Assembly (NCBI GenBank): GCA_038501785.1
Contig: JBAMJR010000712.1
Coordinates: 1 to 64,000 of the forward strand
Reading direction: 5' to 3'
Source: Myoxocephalus aenaeus
Lineage: Eukaryota > Chordata > Actinopteri > Perciformes > Cottidae
Length of the DNA: 64,000 bases
The number at the start of each line of letters is the position of its first letter. Position 1 is the stretch's first letter. Positions 22,701-34,229 of this stretch are shown piece by piece. Under the pieces are notes generated by a model. The model worked only from the letters and a program-made list of their open reading frames with translations, searched no databases and was not told the origin of the DNA. The translations under genes were made by a program, and so were the position numbers.

Positions 22701-23046
22701 ACTGCCCTCTTGTCAAGAGCAGCAGGTAATGTAGTCGTCCCAGTCAAATGTCTCACGGTAAGCCTCGGTTGACGTGCTGTGTTCAAAACAACAGGCCACA
22801 CCCATTACCACGCCCATATTTTAAAGAGGGCGTTCCCACATTTTAAATAGAGCAACAGTGTCCATTGCACAGTCTGTGTCCCTTCCAATAGAGAGAGGGG
22901 CATCAGTAACAGGTACACAGGCCCTTTGTTTGACACATGTCCTGAAGACCGACAGCGACTGAGACTTGTATCGTTGACGACAGAATCAAAGTCAACGACA
23001 GACTGCTCCATCGGATTGGTGTTTTGTTGTCCACAAGGCATTTGAA

Positions 23047-23234
23047 GGGTGCACCGTTCCCAGCAATACTGCAATACCGGGTCGATGCGTGGAGCGAACA
23101 GAGCAAGCTCCTATTTCATCTCCCAAGGCTAAAAATCTGCTTAATAAGACATCCTCGTATAGAGGACATATCAGATATTAAACTGATAAGAACAGATACT
23201 ACACTTGATCTTAGCCAAAAGGCCGAGAAGCGAT
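23047..23234 (-). ncRNA. U2 snRNA, unit 12 (type A, nt140 G)
   Basis: Full-length copy with G at nt 140. Confidence 0.96.
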
Positions 23235-24612
23235 GACCACAAAGGGTTTGCGTCCTGAGCCCACCTCCTGGGACCGTTCTCACTGGTCATGGTGCAGTTC
23301 TTTCAATTAGGCAGAGCAGCGGCAGCTGCTTAGCAACACCCGCCCCAGGCCTCCATGGTCAGGCTCCATGGTCAGGCATCTAGTAAAGTAAAGATGTATC
23401 TCTTTCTTTCTTTTTTTAGAACCTGAGGATCAGAGCATGGCACCTTGAGATCAAAGCATAGAAGCCTGATGTCAGAGCAAGATGTATCTCAATATTTCTC
23501 TCTTCAAACCTGAGGATCAGAGCATAAGAACCTTGGGATCAAAGCATAGAACCCTGATGTCAGAGCATAGAACCTTGAGATCAAAGCATAGAACCCTGAT
23601 GTCAGAGCAAGATTGATCTCATTATTTATTTCTCAGAACCTGAGGATCAGAGCATAGAACCTTGAGATAGACTCATTTGAACCATCTTGAGTTAGCAGTG
23701 TTTCGCCTCAGTTGATGTGTATATTCTTGCATATGAACTATTCCAGGAGTGACTTCCCCAATCCCTATCCCTCAACCACTCACCTATCAACCTAGCCAAG
23801 GGCTCTAACATCTAACACTTTTCTGTGTATCTATTGTCCCGGACTTTCTTTACTCTAGAGAACCAGGGGCACAGGACTTTAAAACAAGCGCACAGGGGGT
23901 TTTAACTCAGGGGGTGTGCTTAAGTGTGGGTCCACGGGGTCGGAGGGTGAGCCGGGTTAGGGGGGTGAGCTCCAGAGGTGGTTCAAGGGGGTCACATGAC
24001 CCCAACTTTTACCCAGAGAAGGTGACCTTATTCCTGGGTAAAGTTAGCCAATGTGTGCCCTGGAAGCCATCTCCCTCCAAATGACCCTCCAGTTCCCCAG
24101 TGTCCCTGTTACTTCCCCTGACTCTGACCCAGAGTCCCATGTACTTTTATAGGGGCATTTCCCCAACCTTTACCCAGAGAAAGTGACCTCAAGCCTGGGT
24201 AAAGTCAGACCACGAGTGCCCTGGAAGTCATCTTCCTCCAAATGACCCTTCAGTTCCCCAGTGTCCCTGTTACTTCCCCTGACTCTGACCCAGAGTCCCA
24301 TGCACTTTTATAGGGGCATTTCCCCAACCTTTACCCAGAGAACGTGACCTCAAACCTGGGTAAAGTATGACAAAGCATGCCCTGGAAGTCATCGCCCCCC
24401 AAATGACCGTTAACCTGAGCATAGAACCTTGGGATCAAAGCATAGAACCTTGAGATCACTGCACAGAATCAGAGCAATATTTATCTCATTCTTTCTTTCT
24501 TAGAACCTCAGGATCAGAGCATAGAACCGTGAGATCAAAGCATAGAACCCTGATGTCAGAGCATACAACTTAGTCTTAGAAACTGTCTCTTTATTTTATT
24601 TTCACAAATGCA

Positions 24613-24734
24613 CAAGGCTCAGCCGAATGGCAAAGCCTGTCAAAAATAGGTTCAACTCATTGGTGTTCCTCTCCACGGAAGTCTTTAGTAAAAGGCGAAA
24701 GACTTGTGCGTTATGAAGAGAAACCAAAGTAAGT
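24613..24734 (-). ncRNA. U5 snRNA, unit 13 (type A)
   Basis: Intact U5; upstream haplotype G form. Confidence 0.93.
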
Positions 24735-25080
24735 ACTGCCCTCTTGTCAAGAGCAGCAGGTAATGTAGTCGTCCCAGTCAAATGTCTCACGGTAAGCCTC
24801 GGTTGACGTGCTGTGTTCAAAACAACAGGCCACACCCATTACCACGCCCATATTTTAAAGAGGGCGTTCCCACATTTTAAAGAGAGCAACAGTGTCCATT
24901 GCACAGTCTGTGTCCCTTCCAATAGAGAGAGGGGCATCAGTAACAGGTACACAGGCCCTTTGTTTGACACATGTCCTGAAGACCGACAGCGACTGAGACT
25001 TGTATCGTTGACGACAGAATCAAAGTCAACGACAGACTGCTCCATCGGATTGGTGTTTTGTTGTCCACAAGGCATTTGAA

Positions 25081-25268
25081 GGGTGCACCGTTCCCAGCAA
25101 TACTGCAATACCGGGTCGATGCGTGGAGTGAACAGAGCAAGCTCCTATTTCATCTCCCAAGGCTAAAAATCTGCTTAATAAGACATCCTCGTATAGAGGA
25201 CATATCAGATATTAAACTGATAAGAACAGATACTACACTTGATCTTAGCCAAAAGGCCGAGAAGCGAT
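25081..25268 (-). ncRNA. U2 snRNA, unit 13 (type A, nt140 A)
   Basis: Full-length copy with A at nt 140. Confidence 0.96.
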
Positions 25269-26646
25269 GACCACAAAGGGTTTGCGTCCTGAGCCCACCT
25301 CCTGGGACCGTTCTCACTGGTCATGGTGCAGTTCTTTCAATTAGGCAGAGCAGCGGCAGCTGCTTAGCAACACCCGCCCCAGGCCTCCATGGTCAGGCTC
25401 CATGGTCAGGCATCTAGTAAAGTAAAGATGTATCTCTTTCTTTCTTTTTTTAGAACCTGAGGATCAGAGCATGGCACCTTGAGATCAAAGCATAGAAGCC
25501 TGATGTCAGAGCAAGATGTATCTCAATATTTCTCTCTTCAAACCTGAGGATCAGAGCATAAGAACCTTGGGATCAAAGCATAGAACCCTGATGTCAGAGC
25601 ATAGAACCTTGAGATCAAAGCATAGAACCCTGATGTCAGAGCAAGATTGATCTCATTATTTATTTCTCAGAACCTGAGGATCAGAGCATAGAACCTTGAG
25701 ATAGACTCATTTGAACCATCTTGAGTTAGCAGTGTTTCGCCTCAGTTGATGTGTATATTCTTGCATATGAACTATTCCAGGAGTGACTTCCCCAATCCCT
25801 ATCCCTCAACCACTCACCTATCAACCTAGCCAAGGGCTCTAACATCTAACACTTTTCTGTGTATCTATTGTCCCGGACTTTCTTTACTCTAGAGAACCAG
25901 GGGCACAGGACTTTAAAACAAGCGCACAGGGGGTTTTAACTCAGGGGGTGTGCTTAAGTGTGGGTCCACGGGGTCGGAGGGTGAGCCGGGTTAGGGGGGT
26001 GAGCTCCAGAGGTGGTTCAAGGGGGTCACATGACCCCAACTTTTACCCAGAGAAGGTGACCTTATTCCTGGGTAAAGTTAGCCAATGTGTGCCCTGGAAG
26101 CCATCTCCCTCCAAATGACCCTCCAGTTCCCCAGTGTCCCTGTTACTTCCCCTGACTCTGACCCAGAGTCCCATGTACTTTTATAGGGGCATTTCCCCAA
26201 CCTTTACCCAGAGAAAGTGACCTCAAGCCTGGGTAAAGTCAGACCACGAGTGCCCTGGAAGTCATCTTCCTCCAAATGACCCTTCAGTTCCCCAGTGTCC
26301 CTGTTACTTCCCCTGACTCTGACCCAGAGTCCCATGCACTTTTATAGGGGCATTTCCCCAACCTTTACCCAGAGAACGTGACCTCAAACCTGGGTAAAGT
26401 ATGACAAAGCATGCCCTGGAAGTCATCGCCCCCCAAATGACCGTTAACCTGAGCATAGAACCTTGGGATCAAAGCATAGAACCTTGAGATCACTGCACAG
26501 AATCAGAGCAATATTTATCTCATTCTTTCTTTCTTAGAACCTCAGGATCAGAGCATAGAACCGTGAGATCAAAGCATAGAACCCTGATGTCAGAGCATAC
26601 AACTTAGTCTTAGAAACTGTCTCTTTATTTTATTTTCACAAATGCA

Positions 26647-26768
26647 CAAGGCTCAGCCGAATGGCAAAGCCTGTCAAAAATAGGTTCAACTCATTGGTGT
26701 TCCTCTCCACGGAAGTCTTTAGTAAAAGGCGAAAGACTTGTGCGTTATGAAGAGAAACCAAAGTAAGT
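26647..26768 (-). ncRNA. U5 snRNA, unit 14 (type A)
   Basis: Intact U5; upstream haplotype T form. Confidence 0.93.
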
Positions 26769-27114
26769 ACTGCCCTCTTGTCAAGAGCAGCAGGTAATGT
26801 AGTCGTCCCAGTCAAATGTCTCACGGTAAGCCTCGGTTGACGTGCTGTGTTCAAAACAACAGGCCACACCCATTACCACGCCCATATTTTAAAGAGGGCG
26901 TTCCCACATTTTAAATAGAGCAACAGTGTCCATTGCACAGTCTGTGTCCCTTCCAATAGAGAGAGGGGCATCAGTAACAGGTACACAGGCCCTTTGTTTG
27001 ACACATGTCCTGAAGACCGACAGCGACTGAGACTTGTATCGTTGACGACAGAATCAAAGTCAACGACAGACTGCTCCATCGGATTGGTGTTTTGTTGTCC
27101 ACAAGGCATTTGAA

Positions 27115-27302
27115 GGGTGCACCGTTCCCAGCAATACTGCAATACCGGGTCGATGCGTGGAGCGAACAGAGCAAGCTCCTATTTCATCTCCCAAGGCTAA
27201 AAATCTGCTTAATAAGACATCCTCGTATAGAGGACATATCAGATATTAAACTGATAAGAACAGATACTACACTTGATCTTAGCCAAAAGGCCGAGAAGCG
27301 AT
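27115..27302 (-). ncRNA. U2 snRNA, unit 14 (type A, nt140 G)
   Basis: Full-length copy with a complete upstream region; it serves as the reference for the deletion in the next unit. Confidence 0.96.
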
Positions 27303-28680
27303 GACCACAAAGGGTTTGCGTCCTGAGCCCACCTCCTGGGACCGTTCTCACTGGTCATGGTGCAGTTCTTTCAATTAGGCAGAGCAGCGGCAGCTGCTTA
27401 GCAACACCCGCCCCAGGCCTCCATGGTCAGGCTCCATGGTCAGGCATCTAGTAAAGTAAAGATGTATCTCTTTCTTTCTTTTTTTAGAACCTGAGGATCA
27501 GAGCATGGCACCTTGAGATCAAAGCATAGAAGCCTGATGTCAGAGCAAGATGTATCTCAATATTTCTCTCTTCAAACCTGAGGATCAGAGCATAAGAACC
27601 TTGGGATCAAAGCATAGAACCCTGATGTCAGAGCATAGAACCTTGAGATCAAAGCATAGAACCCTGATGTCAGAGCAAGATTGATCTCATTATTTATTTC
27701 TCAGAACCTGAGGATCAGAGCATAGAACCTTGAGATAGACTCATTTGAACCATCTTGAGTTAGCAGTGTTTCGCCTCAGTTGATGTGTATATTCTTGCAT
27801 ATGAACTATTCCAGGAGTGACTTCCCCAATCCCTATCCCTCAACCACTCACCTATCAACCTAGCCAAGGGCTCTAACATCTAACACTTTTCTGTGTATCT
27901 ATTGTCCCGGACTTTCTTTACTCTAGAGAACCAGGGGCACAGGACTTTAAAACAAGCGCACAGGGGGTTTTAACTCAGGGGGTGTGCTTAAGTGTGGGTC
28001 CACGGGGTCGGAGGGTGAGCCGGGTTAGGGGGGTGAGCTCCAGAGGTGGTTCAAGGGGGTCACATGACCCCAACTTTTACCCAGAGAAGGTGACCTTATT
28101 CCTGGGTAAAGTTAGCCAATGTGTGCCCTGGAAGCCATCTCCCTCCAAATGACCCTCCAGTTCCCCAGTGTCCCTGTTACTTCCCCTGACTCTGACCCAG
28201 AGTCCCATGTACTTTTATAGGGGCATTTCCCCAACCTTTACCCAGAGAAAGTGACCTCAAGCCTGGGTAAAGTCAGACCACGAGTGCCCTGGAAGTCATC
28301 TTCCTCCAAATGACCCTTCAGTTCCCCAGTGTCCCTGTTACTTCCCCTGACTCTGACCCAGAGTCCCATGCACTTTTATAGGGGCATTTCCCCAACCTTT
28401 ACCCAGAGAACGTGACCTCAAACCTGGGTAAAGTATGACAAAGCATGCCCTGGAAGTCATCGCCCCCCAAATGACCGTTAACCTGAGCATAGAACCTTGG
28501 GATCAAAGCATAGAACCTTGAGATCACTGCACAGAATCAGAGCAATATTTATCTCATTCTTTCTTTCTTAGAACCTCAGGATCAGAGCATAGAACCGTGA
28601 GATCAAAGCATAGAACCCTGATGTCAGAGCATACAACTTAGTCTTAGAAACTGTCTCTTTATTTTATTTTCACAAATGCA

Positions 28681-28802
28681 CAAGGCTCAGCCGAATGGCA
28701 AAGCCTGTCAAAAATAGGTTCAACTCATTGGTGTTCCTCTCCACGGAAGTCTTTAGTAAAAGGCGAAAGACTTGTGCGTTATGAAGAGAAACCAAAGTAA
28801 GT
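28681..28802 (-). ncRNA. U5 snRNA, unit 15 (type A)
   Basis: Gene intact. A private change (CCTCAG for CCTCGG, near 28869) lies about 67 nt upstream of its start, just outside the PSE. Confidence 0.93.
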
Positions 28803-29148
28803 ACTGCCCTCTTGTCAAGAGCAGCAGGTAATGTAGTCGTCCCAGTCAAATGTCTCACGGTAAGCCTCAGTTGACGTGCTGTGTTCAAAACAACAGGCCA
28901 CACCCATTACCACGCCCATATTTTAAAGAGGGCGTTCCCACATTTTAAAGAGAGCAACAGTGTCCATTGCACAGTCTGTGTCCCTTCCAATAGAGAGAGG
29001 GGCATCAGTAACAGGTACACAGGCCCTTTGTTTGACACATGTCCTGAAGACCGACAGCGACTGAGACTTGTATCGTTGACGACAGAATCAAAGTCAACGA
29101 CAGACTGCTCCATCGGATTGGTGTTTTGTTGTCCACAAGGCATTTGAA

Positions 29149-29336
29149 GGGTGCACCGTTCCCAGCAATACTGCAATACCGGGTCGATGCGTGGAGTGAA
29201 CAGAGCAAGCTCCTATTTCATCTCCCAAGGCTAAAAATCTGCTTAATAAGACATCCTCGTATAGAGGACATATCAGATATTAAACTGATAAGAACAGATA
29301 CTACACTTGATCTTAGCCAAAAGGCCGAGAAGCGAT
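29149..29336 (-). pseudogene. U2 snRNA, unit 15, promoter deleted (type A, nt140 A)
   Basis: The 188-nt transcribed sequence is intact and of type A. Only about 14 nt of normal 5' flank (29337-29350) remain; the sequence then jumps to spacer normally found about 480 bp upstream. The PSE-like element, GC box and 13-bp duplication are all missing, so this copy is probably silent unless the new flank supplies a promoter. Called a pseudogene for that reason alone; the RNA body shows no damage. Confidence 0.8.
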
Positions 29337-29347
29337 GACCACAAAGG

Positions 29348-29350
29348 GTT
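29348..29350. other. 465-bp deletion junction
   Basis: AAAGGGTT from the U2 5' flank is joined to GATGTGTATATTC from the spacer. GTT is shared by both parents at the junction (in the preceding unit, the ends are near 27316 and 27781), so the breakpoint has 3-bp microhomology. This explains the 1568-bp unit length. Confidence 0.9.
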
Positions 29351-30248
29351 GATGTGTATATTCTTGCATATGAACTATTCCAGGAGTGACTTCCCCAATC
29401 CCTATCCCTCAACCACTCACCTATCAACCTAGCCAAGGGCTCTAACATCTAACACTTTTCTGTGTATCTATTGTTCCGGACTTTCTTTACTCTAGAGAAC
29501 CAGGGGCACAGGACTTTAAAACAAGCGCACAGGGGGTTTTAACTCAGGGGGTGTGCTTAAGTGTGGGTCCACGGGGTCGGAGGGTGAGCCGGGTTAGGGG
29601 GGTGAGCTCCAGAGGTGGTTCAAGGGGGTCACATGACCCCAACTTTTACCCAGAGAAGGTGACCTTATTCCTGGGTAAAGTTAGCCAATGTGTGCCCTGG
29701 AAGCCATCTCCCTCCAAATGACCCTCCAGTTCCCCAGTGTCCCTGTTACTTCCCCTGACTCTGACCCAGAGTCCCATGTACTTTTATAGGGGCATTTCCC
29801 CAACCTTTACCCAGAGAAAGTGACCTCAAGCCTGGGTAAAGTCAGACCACGAGTGCCCTGGAAGTCATCTTCCTCCAAATGACCCTTCAGTTCCCCAGTG
29901 TCCCTGTTACTTCCCCTGACTCTGACCCAGAGTCCCATGCACTTTTATAGGGGCATTTCCCCAACCTTTACCCAGAGAACGTGACCTCAAACCTGGGTAA
30001 AGTATGACAAAGCATGCCCTGGAAGTCATCGCCCCCCAAATGACCGTTAACCTGAGCATAGAACCTTGGGATCAAAGCATAGAACCTTGAGATCACTGCA
30101 CAGAATCAGAGCAATATTTATCTCATTCTTTCTTTCTTAGAACCTCAGGATCAGAGCATAGAACCGTGAGATCAAAGCATAGAACCTGATGTCAGAGCAT
30201 ACAACTTAGTCTTAGAAACTGTCTCTTTATTTTATTTTCACAAATGCA

Positions 30249-30370
30249 CAAGGCTCAGCCGAATGGCAAAGCCTGTCAAAAATAGGTTCAACTCATTGGT
30301 GTTCCTCTCCACGGAAGTCTTTAGTAAAAGGCGAAAGACTTGTGCGTTATGAAGAGAAACCAAAGTAAGT
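30249..30370 (-). ncRNA. U5 snRNA, unit 16 (type A)
   Basis: Intact U5, the last of type A. A single-base loss (AGAACCTGATG, about 30186) lies in its 3' repeat flank. Confidence 0.93.
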
Positions 30371-30716
30371 ACTGCCCTCTTGTCAAGAGCAGCAGGTAAT
30401 GTAGTCGTCCCAGTCAAATGTCTCACGGTAAGCCTCGGTTGACGTGCTGTGTTCAAAACAACAGGCCACACCCATTACCACGCCCATATTTTAAAGAGGG
30501 CGTTCCCACATTTTAAAGAGAGCAACAGTGTCCATTGCACAGTCTGTGTCCCTTCCAATAGAGAGAGGGGCATCAGTAACAGGTACACAGGCCCTTTGTT
30601 TGACACATGTCCTGAAGACCGACAGCGACTGAGACTTGTATCGTTGACGACAGAATCAAAGTCAACGACAGACTGCTCCATCGGATTGGTGTTTTGTTGT
30701 CCACAAGGCATTTGAA

Positions 30717-30904
30717 GGGTGCACCGTTCCCAGCAATACTGCAATACCGGGTCGATGCGTGGAGTGAACAGAGCAAGCTCCTATTTCATCTCCCAAGGCT
30801 AAAAATCTGCTTAATAAGACATCCTCGTATAGAGGACATATCAGATATTAAACTGATAAGAACAGATACTACACTTGATCTTAGCCAAAAGGCCGAGAAG
30901 CGAT
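30717..30904 (-). ncRNA. U2 snRNA, unit 16 (type A, nt140 A; hybrid unit)
   Basis: Gene and promoter are type A (nt 67 and nt 117 both U). The spacer to its right changes to type B within 31.34-31.42 kb, so this is the last type A U2. Confidence 0.96.
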
Positions 30905-31337
30905 GACCACAAAGGGTTTGCGTCCTGAGCCCACCTCCTGGGACCGTTCTCACTGGTCATGGTGCAGTTCTTTCAATTAGGCAGAGCAGCGGCAGCTGCT
31001 TAGCAACACCCGCCCCAGGCCTCCATGGTCAGGCTCCATGGTCAGGCATCTAGTAAAGTAAAGATGTATCTCTTTCTTTCTTTTTTTAGAACCTGAGGAT
31101 CAGAGCATGGCACCTTGAGATCAAAGCATAGAAGCCTGATGTCAGAGCAAGATGTATCTCAATATTTCTCTCTTCAAACCTGAGGATCAGAGCATAAGAA
31201 CCTTGGGATCAAAGCATAGAACCCTGATGTCAGAGCATAGAACCTTGAGATCAAAGCATAGAACCCTGATGTCAGAGCAAGATTGATCTCATTATTTATT
31301 TCTCAGAACCTGAGGATCAGAGCATAGAACCTTGAGA

Positions 31338-31480
31338 TAGACTCATTTGAACCATCTTGAGTTAGCAGTGTTTCGCCTCAGTTGATGTGTATATTCTTGC
31401 ATATGAACTATTCCAGGAGCGACTTTCCCAATCCCTTTCCCCCTACCTCAACCACTCACCCATCAACACCTGACCTCATT
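31338..31480. repeat. Left direct repeat flanking the insert
   Basis: GACTCATTTGAACCATC through CTATTCCAGGAGCGACTT and CTCAACCACTCACCC. A diverged second copy lies at about 31990-32125 (ACTATTCC starts at 31407 and 32061, 654 bp apart), and a third short copy at about 31828-31859. Type A has a single copy that looks like a left/right hybrid. Confidence 0.7.
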
Positions 31481-31550
31481 TGAATATCAAACAAAGGTGT
31501 TAGAAGCTCAATTAGCAAAATGACTCATTCTCAGAAAAGTGCCTTGCCAT

Positions 31551-32020
31551 GGTCCTATTAGCTCGCGGATAGTACCATTGGAATCGCATTGGCCATTATA
31601 GTGGGGGAGTCGGGTTTCAAGTCTCTGCGACCTTCCCGGAAAAAACGCAACAAGCCGACGATAATCCACTCATCCAAAAGCCCAGTTTCAAGTAGCCTGG
31701 GTCCAATGACCTTTATAAAAGACCTATTTCCAGATTCCGGGTTCCATCGTTTCCCCGCTAGCCTAGTGGTCTAAGCGCAGGGCATTAGCTTAAACCCGGT
31801 GCCAGTGGTTGGCGGTTCGCAGCCCGAGAGAGACTCATCTGAACCATCTCGGGTTAGCACGGTCCGATTAGCTCGCCGGTAGTACCGTTGGAATCGCGTC
31901 GGCCATTGTACTGGGGGGAGTTGACTTTCAAGTCTCTGCGACCTTCAGAAAAAAACGCCGGTTCCAATGGTTGGCGGTTCGCATCCCGAGAGAGACTCAT
32001 CTGAACCATCTTGAGTTAGC
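31551..32020 (+). mobile_element. tRNA-like SINE-like composite insert, first copy
   Basis: Present only in type B. It contains two diverged copies (about 87% identical by eye) of an 82-83 nt module, 31551-31632 and 31861-31943. Each starts GGTCC and ends GCGACC and has a TTAGCTCGC...GGTAG-like A-box region. Between them lies a better Pol III promoter: A box TAGCCTAGTGG (31759-31769) and B box GGTTCGCAGCC (31814-31824), 55 nt apart. A second GGTTCGCATCC lies near 31976. This fits a tRNA-derived SINE, partly duplicated with an internal deletion. No poly(A) tail or target-site duplication was identified, so the element class is inferred. Confidence 0.55.
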
Positions 32021-32125
32021 GATGTTTTCACTCAGTTTATTGTGTATGTTCTGCATATAAACTATTCCGGGAGTGACTTTCCCAATCCCAATCCCTCAAC
32101 CACTCACCTATCAACCTAACCAAGG
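31990..32125. repeat. Right direct repeat flanking the insert
   Basis: Diverged copy of the left repeat (GACTCATCTGAACCATC, CTATTCCGGGAGTGACTT, CTCAACCACTCACC). Sequence beyond the CTATTCC part matches the type A spacer closely, including AACCTA-CCAAGGGC. Confidence 0.7.
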
Positions 32126-32328
32126 GCATACATCTAACATCTAGCACTTTTCTTTGTATCCATGGTCCCGGACTTTCTTTACTCTAGAGAACCAGGGGCA
32201 CAGGACTTTAAAACAAGCGCACAGGGGGTTTTAACTCAGGGGGTGTGCTTAAGTGTGGGTCCCCGGGGTCGGAGGGTGAGCCGGGTTAGGGGGGTGAGCT
32301 CCAGAGGTGGTTCAAGGGGGTCACATGA

Positions 32329-32737
32329 CCCCAACTTTTACCCAGAGAAGGTGACCTTATTCCTGGGTAAAGTTAGCCAATGTGTGCCCTGGAAGCCATC
32401 TCCCTCCAAATGACCCTCCAGTTCCCCAGTGTCCCTGTTACTTCCCCTGACTCTGACCCAGAGTCCCATGTACTTTTATAGGGGCATTTCCCCAACCTTT
32501 ACCCAGAGAAAGTGACCTCAAGCCTGGGTAAAGTCAGACCACGAGTGCCCTGGAAGTCATCTTCCTCCAAATGACCCTTCAGTGCCCCAGTGTCCCTGTT
32601 ACTTCCCCTGACTCTGACCCAGAGTCCCATGCACTTTTATAGGGGCATTTCCCCACCCTTTACCCAGAGAACGTGACCTCAAACCTGGGTAAAGTATGAC
32701 AAAGTATGCCCTGGAAGTCATCGCCCCCCAAATGACC
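32329..32737. repeat. 161-bp minisatellite in type B units
   Basis: Same structure as in type A, with fixed changes such as CAGTGCCCC for CAGTTCCCC and CCCCACCC for CCCCAACC. Equivalent blocks: 35008-35416, 37687-38095, 40365-40773, 43045-43453, 45724-46132, 48403-48811, 51082-51490, 53761-54169, 56441-56849, 59120-59528, 61799-62208. Confidence 0.9.
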
Positions 32738-32941
32738 GTTAACCTGAGCATAGAACCTTGGGATCAAAGCATAGAACCTTGAGATCACTGCACAGAATCA
32801 GAGCAATATTTATCTCATTCTTTCTTTCTTAGAACCTCAGGATCAGAGCATAGAACCGTGAGATCAAAGCATAGAACCCTGACGTCAGAGCATACAACTT
32901 AGTCTTAGAAACTGTCTCTTTATTTTATTTTCACAAATGCA

Positions 32942-33063
32942 CAAGGCTCAGCCGAACGGCAAAGCCTGTCAAAAATAGGTTCAACTCATTGGTGTTCCTC
33001 TCCACGGAAGTCTTTAGTAAAAGGCGAAAGACTTGTGCGTTATGAAGAGAAACCAAAGTAAGT
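32942..33063 (-). ncRNA. U5 snRNA, unit 17 (type B)
   Basis: First type B U5. It differs from type A by G instead of A at nt 107, in the loop of the 3' hairpin (GCC-GTTC-GGC). Loop 1 and the Sm site are unchanged. Confidence 0.93.
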
Positions 33064-33409
33064 ACTGCCCTCTTGTCAAGAGCAGCAGGTAATGTAGTCG
33101 TCCCAGTCAAATGTCTCACGGTAAGCCTCGGTTGACGTGCTGTGTTCAAAACAACAGGCCACACCCATTACCACGCCCATATTTTAAAGAGGGCGTTCCC
33201 ACATTTTAAAGAGAGCAACAGTGTCCATTGCACAGTCTGTGTCCCTTCCAATAGAGAGAGGGGCATCAGTAACAGGTACACAGGCCCTTTGTTTGACACA
33301 TGTCCTGAAGACCGACAGCGACTGAGACTTGTATCGTTGACGACAGAATCAAAGTCAACGACAGACTGCTCCATCGGATTGGTGTTTTGTTGTCCACAAG
33401 GCATTTGAA

Positions 33410-33597
33410 GGGTGCACCGTTCCCAGCAATACTGCAATACCGGGTCGATGCGTGGAGTGAACAGAGCAAGCTCCTATTTCGTCTCCCAAGGCTAAAAATC
33501 TGCTTAATAAGACATCCTCGTATAGAGGACGTATCAGATATTAAACTGATAAGAACAGATACTACACTTGATCTTAGCCAAAAGGCCGAGAAGCGAT
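33410..33597 (-). ncRNA. U2 snRNA, unit 17 (type B)
   Basis: Full 188 nt. Differs from type A at nt 67 (C, closing pair of stem IIb) and nt 117 (C); nt 140 is A. Nt 67 = C is the state I recall for human U2. Confidence 0.96.
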
Positions 33598-34229
33598 GAC
33601 CACAAAGGGTTTGCGTCCTGAGCCCACCTCCTGGGACCGTTCTCACTGGTCATGGTGCAGTTCTTTCAATTAGGCAGAGCAGCGGCAGCTGCTTAGCAAC
33701 ACCCGCCCCAGGCCTCCATGGTCAGGCTCCATGGTCAGGCATCTAGTTAAGTAAAGATGTATCTCTTTCTTTCTTTTTTTAGAACCTGAGGATCAGAGCA
33801 TGGCACCTTGAGATCAAAGCATAGAAGCCTGATGTATCTCATTATTTCTCTCTTCAAACCTGAGGATCAGAGCATAGAACCTTGGGATCAAAGCATAGAA
33901 CCCTGATGTCAGAGCATAGAACCTTGAGATCAAAGCATAGAACCCTGATGTCAGAGCAAGATTGATCTCATGATTTATTTCTCAGAACCTGAGGATCAGA
34001 GCATAGAACCTTGAGATAGACTCATTTGAACCATCTTGAGTTAGCAGTGTTTCGCCTCAGTTGATGTGTATATTCTTGCATATGAACTATTCCAGGAGCG
34101 ACTTTCCCAATCCCTTTCCCCCTACCTCAACCACTCACCCATCAACACCTGACCTCATTTGAATATCAAACAAAGGTGTTAGAAGCTCAATTAGCAAAAT
34201 GACTCATTCTCAGAAAAGTGCCTTGCCAT

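Larger units (their letters stand above)
1..31400. repeat. Tandem U2-U5 snRNA array, type A units (period about 2034 bp)
   Basis: Sixteen head-to-tail units, starting at the left edge of the window. Equivalent points recur every 2034-2035 bp, except that unit 15 is shortened to about 1568 bp by a deletion. Each unit has one U5 and one U2 gene, both on the minus strand. Units are nearly identical over most of their length. Type A is marked by U2 nt 67 = U and nt 117 = U, U5 nt 107 = A, and the absence of the tRNA-like insert found in type B. Confidence 0.96.

Noticed and set aside
31589..31774. 61-codon plus-strand frame in the type B insert
   Set aside because: It lies across the tRNA-like modules and ends at the A box, and a one-base indel breaks it in the unit at 55.7 kb without other change. 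Not a credible protein.
31740..31830. Functional tRNA gene in the type B insert
   Set aside because: A and B boxes are good, but I cannot fold a proper acceptor stem and anticodon arm around them; a SINE-like relic fits better.
32162..32413. 83-codon plus-strand frame in type B units
   Set aside because: It runs through the G-rich spacer and into the minisatellite; type A units lack its start because of a one-base difference (CTATTGTCC for CCATGGTCC). No family resemblance.
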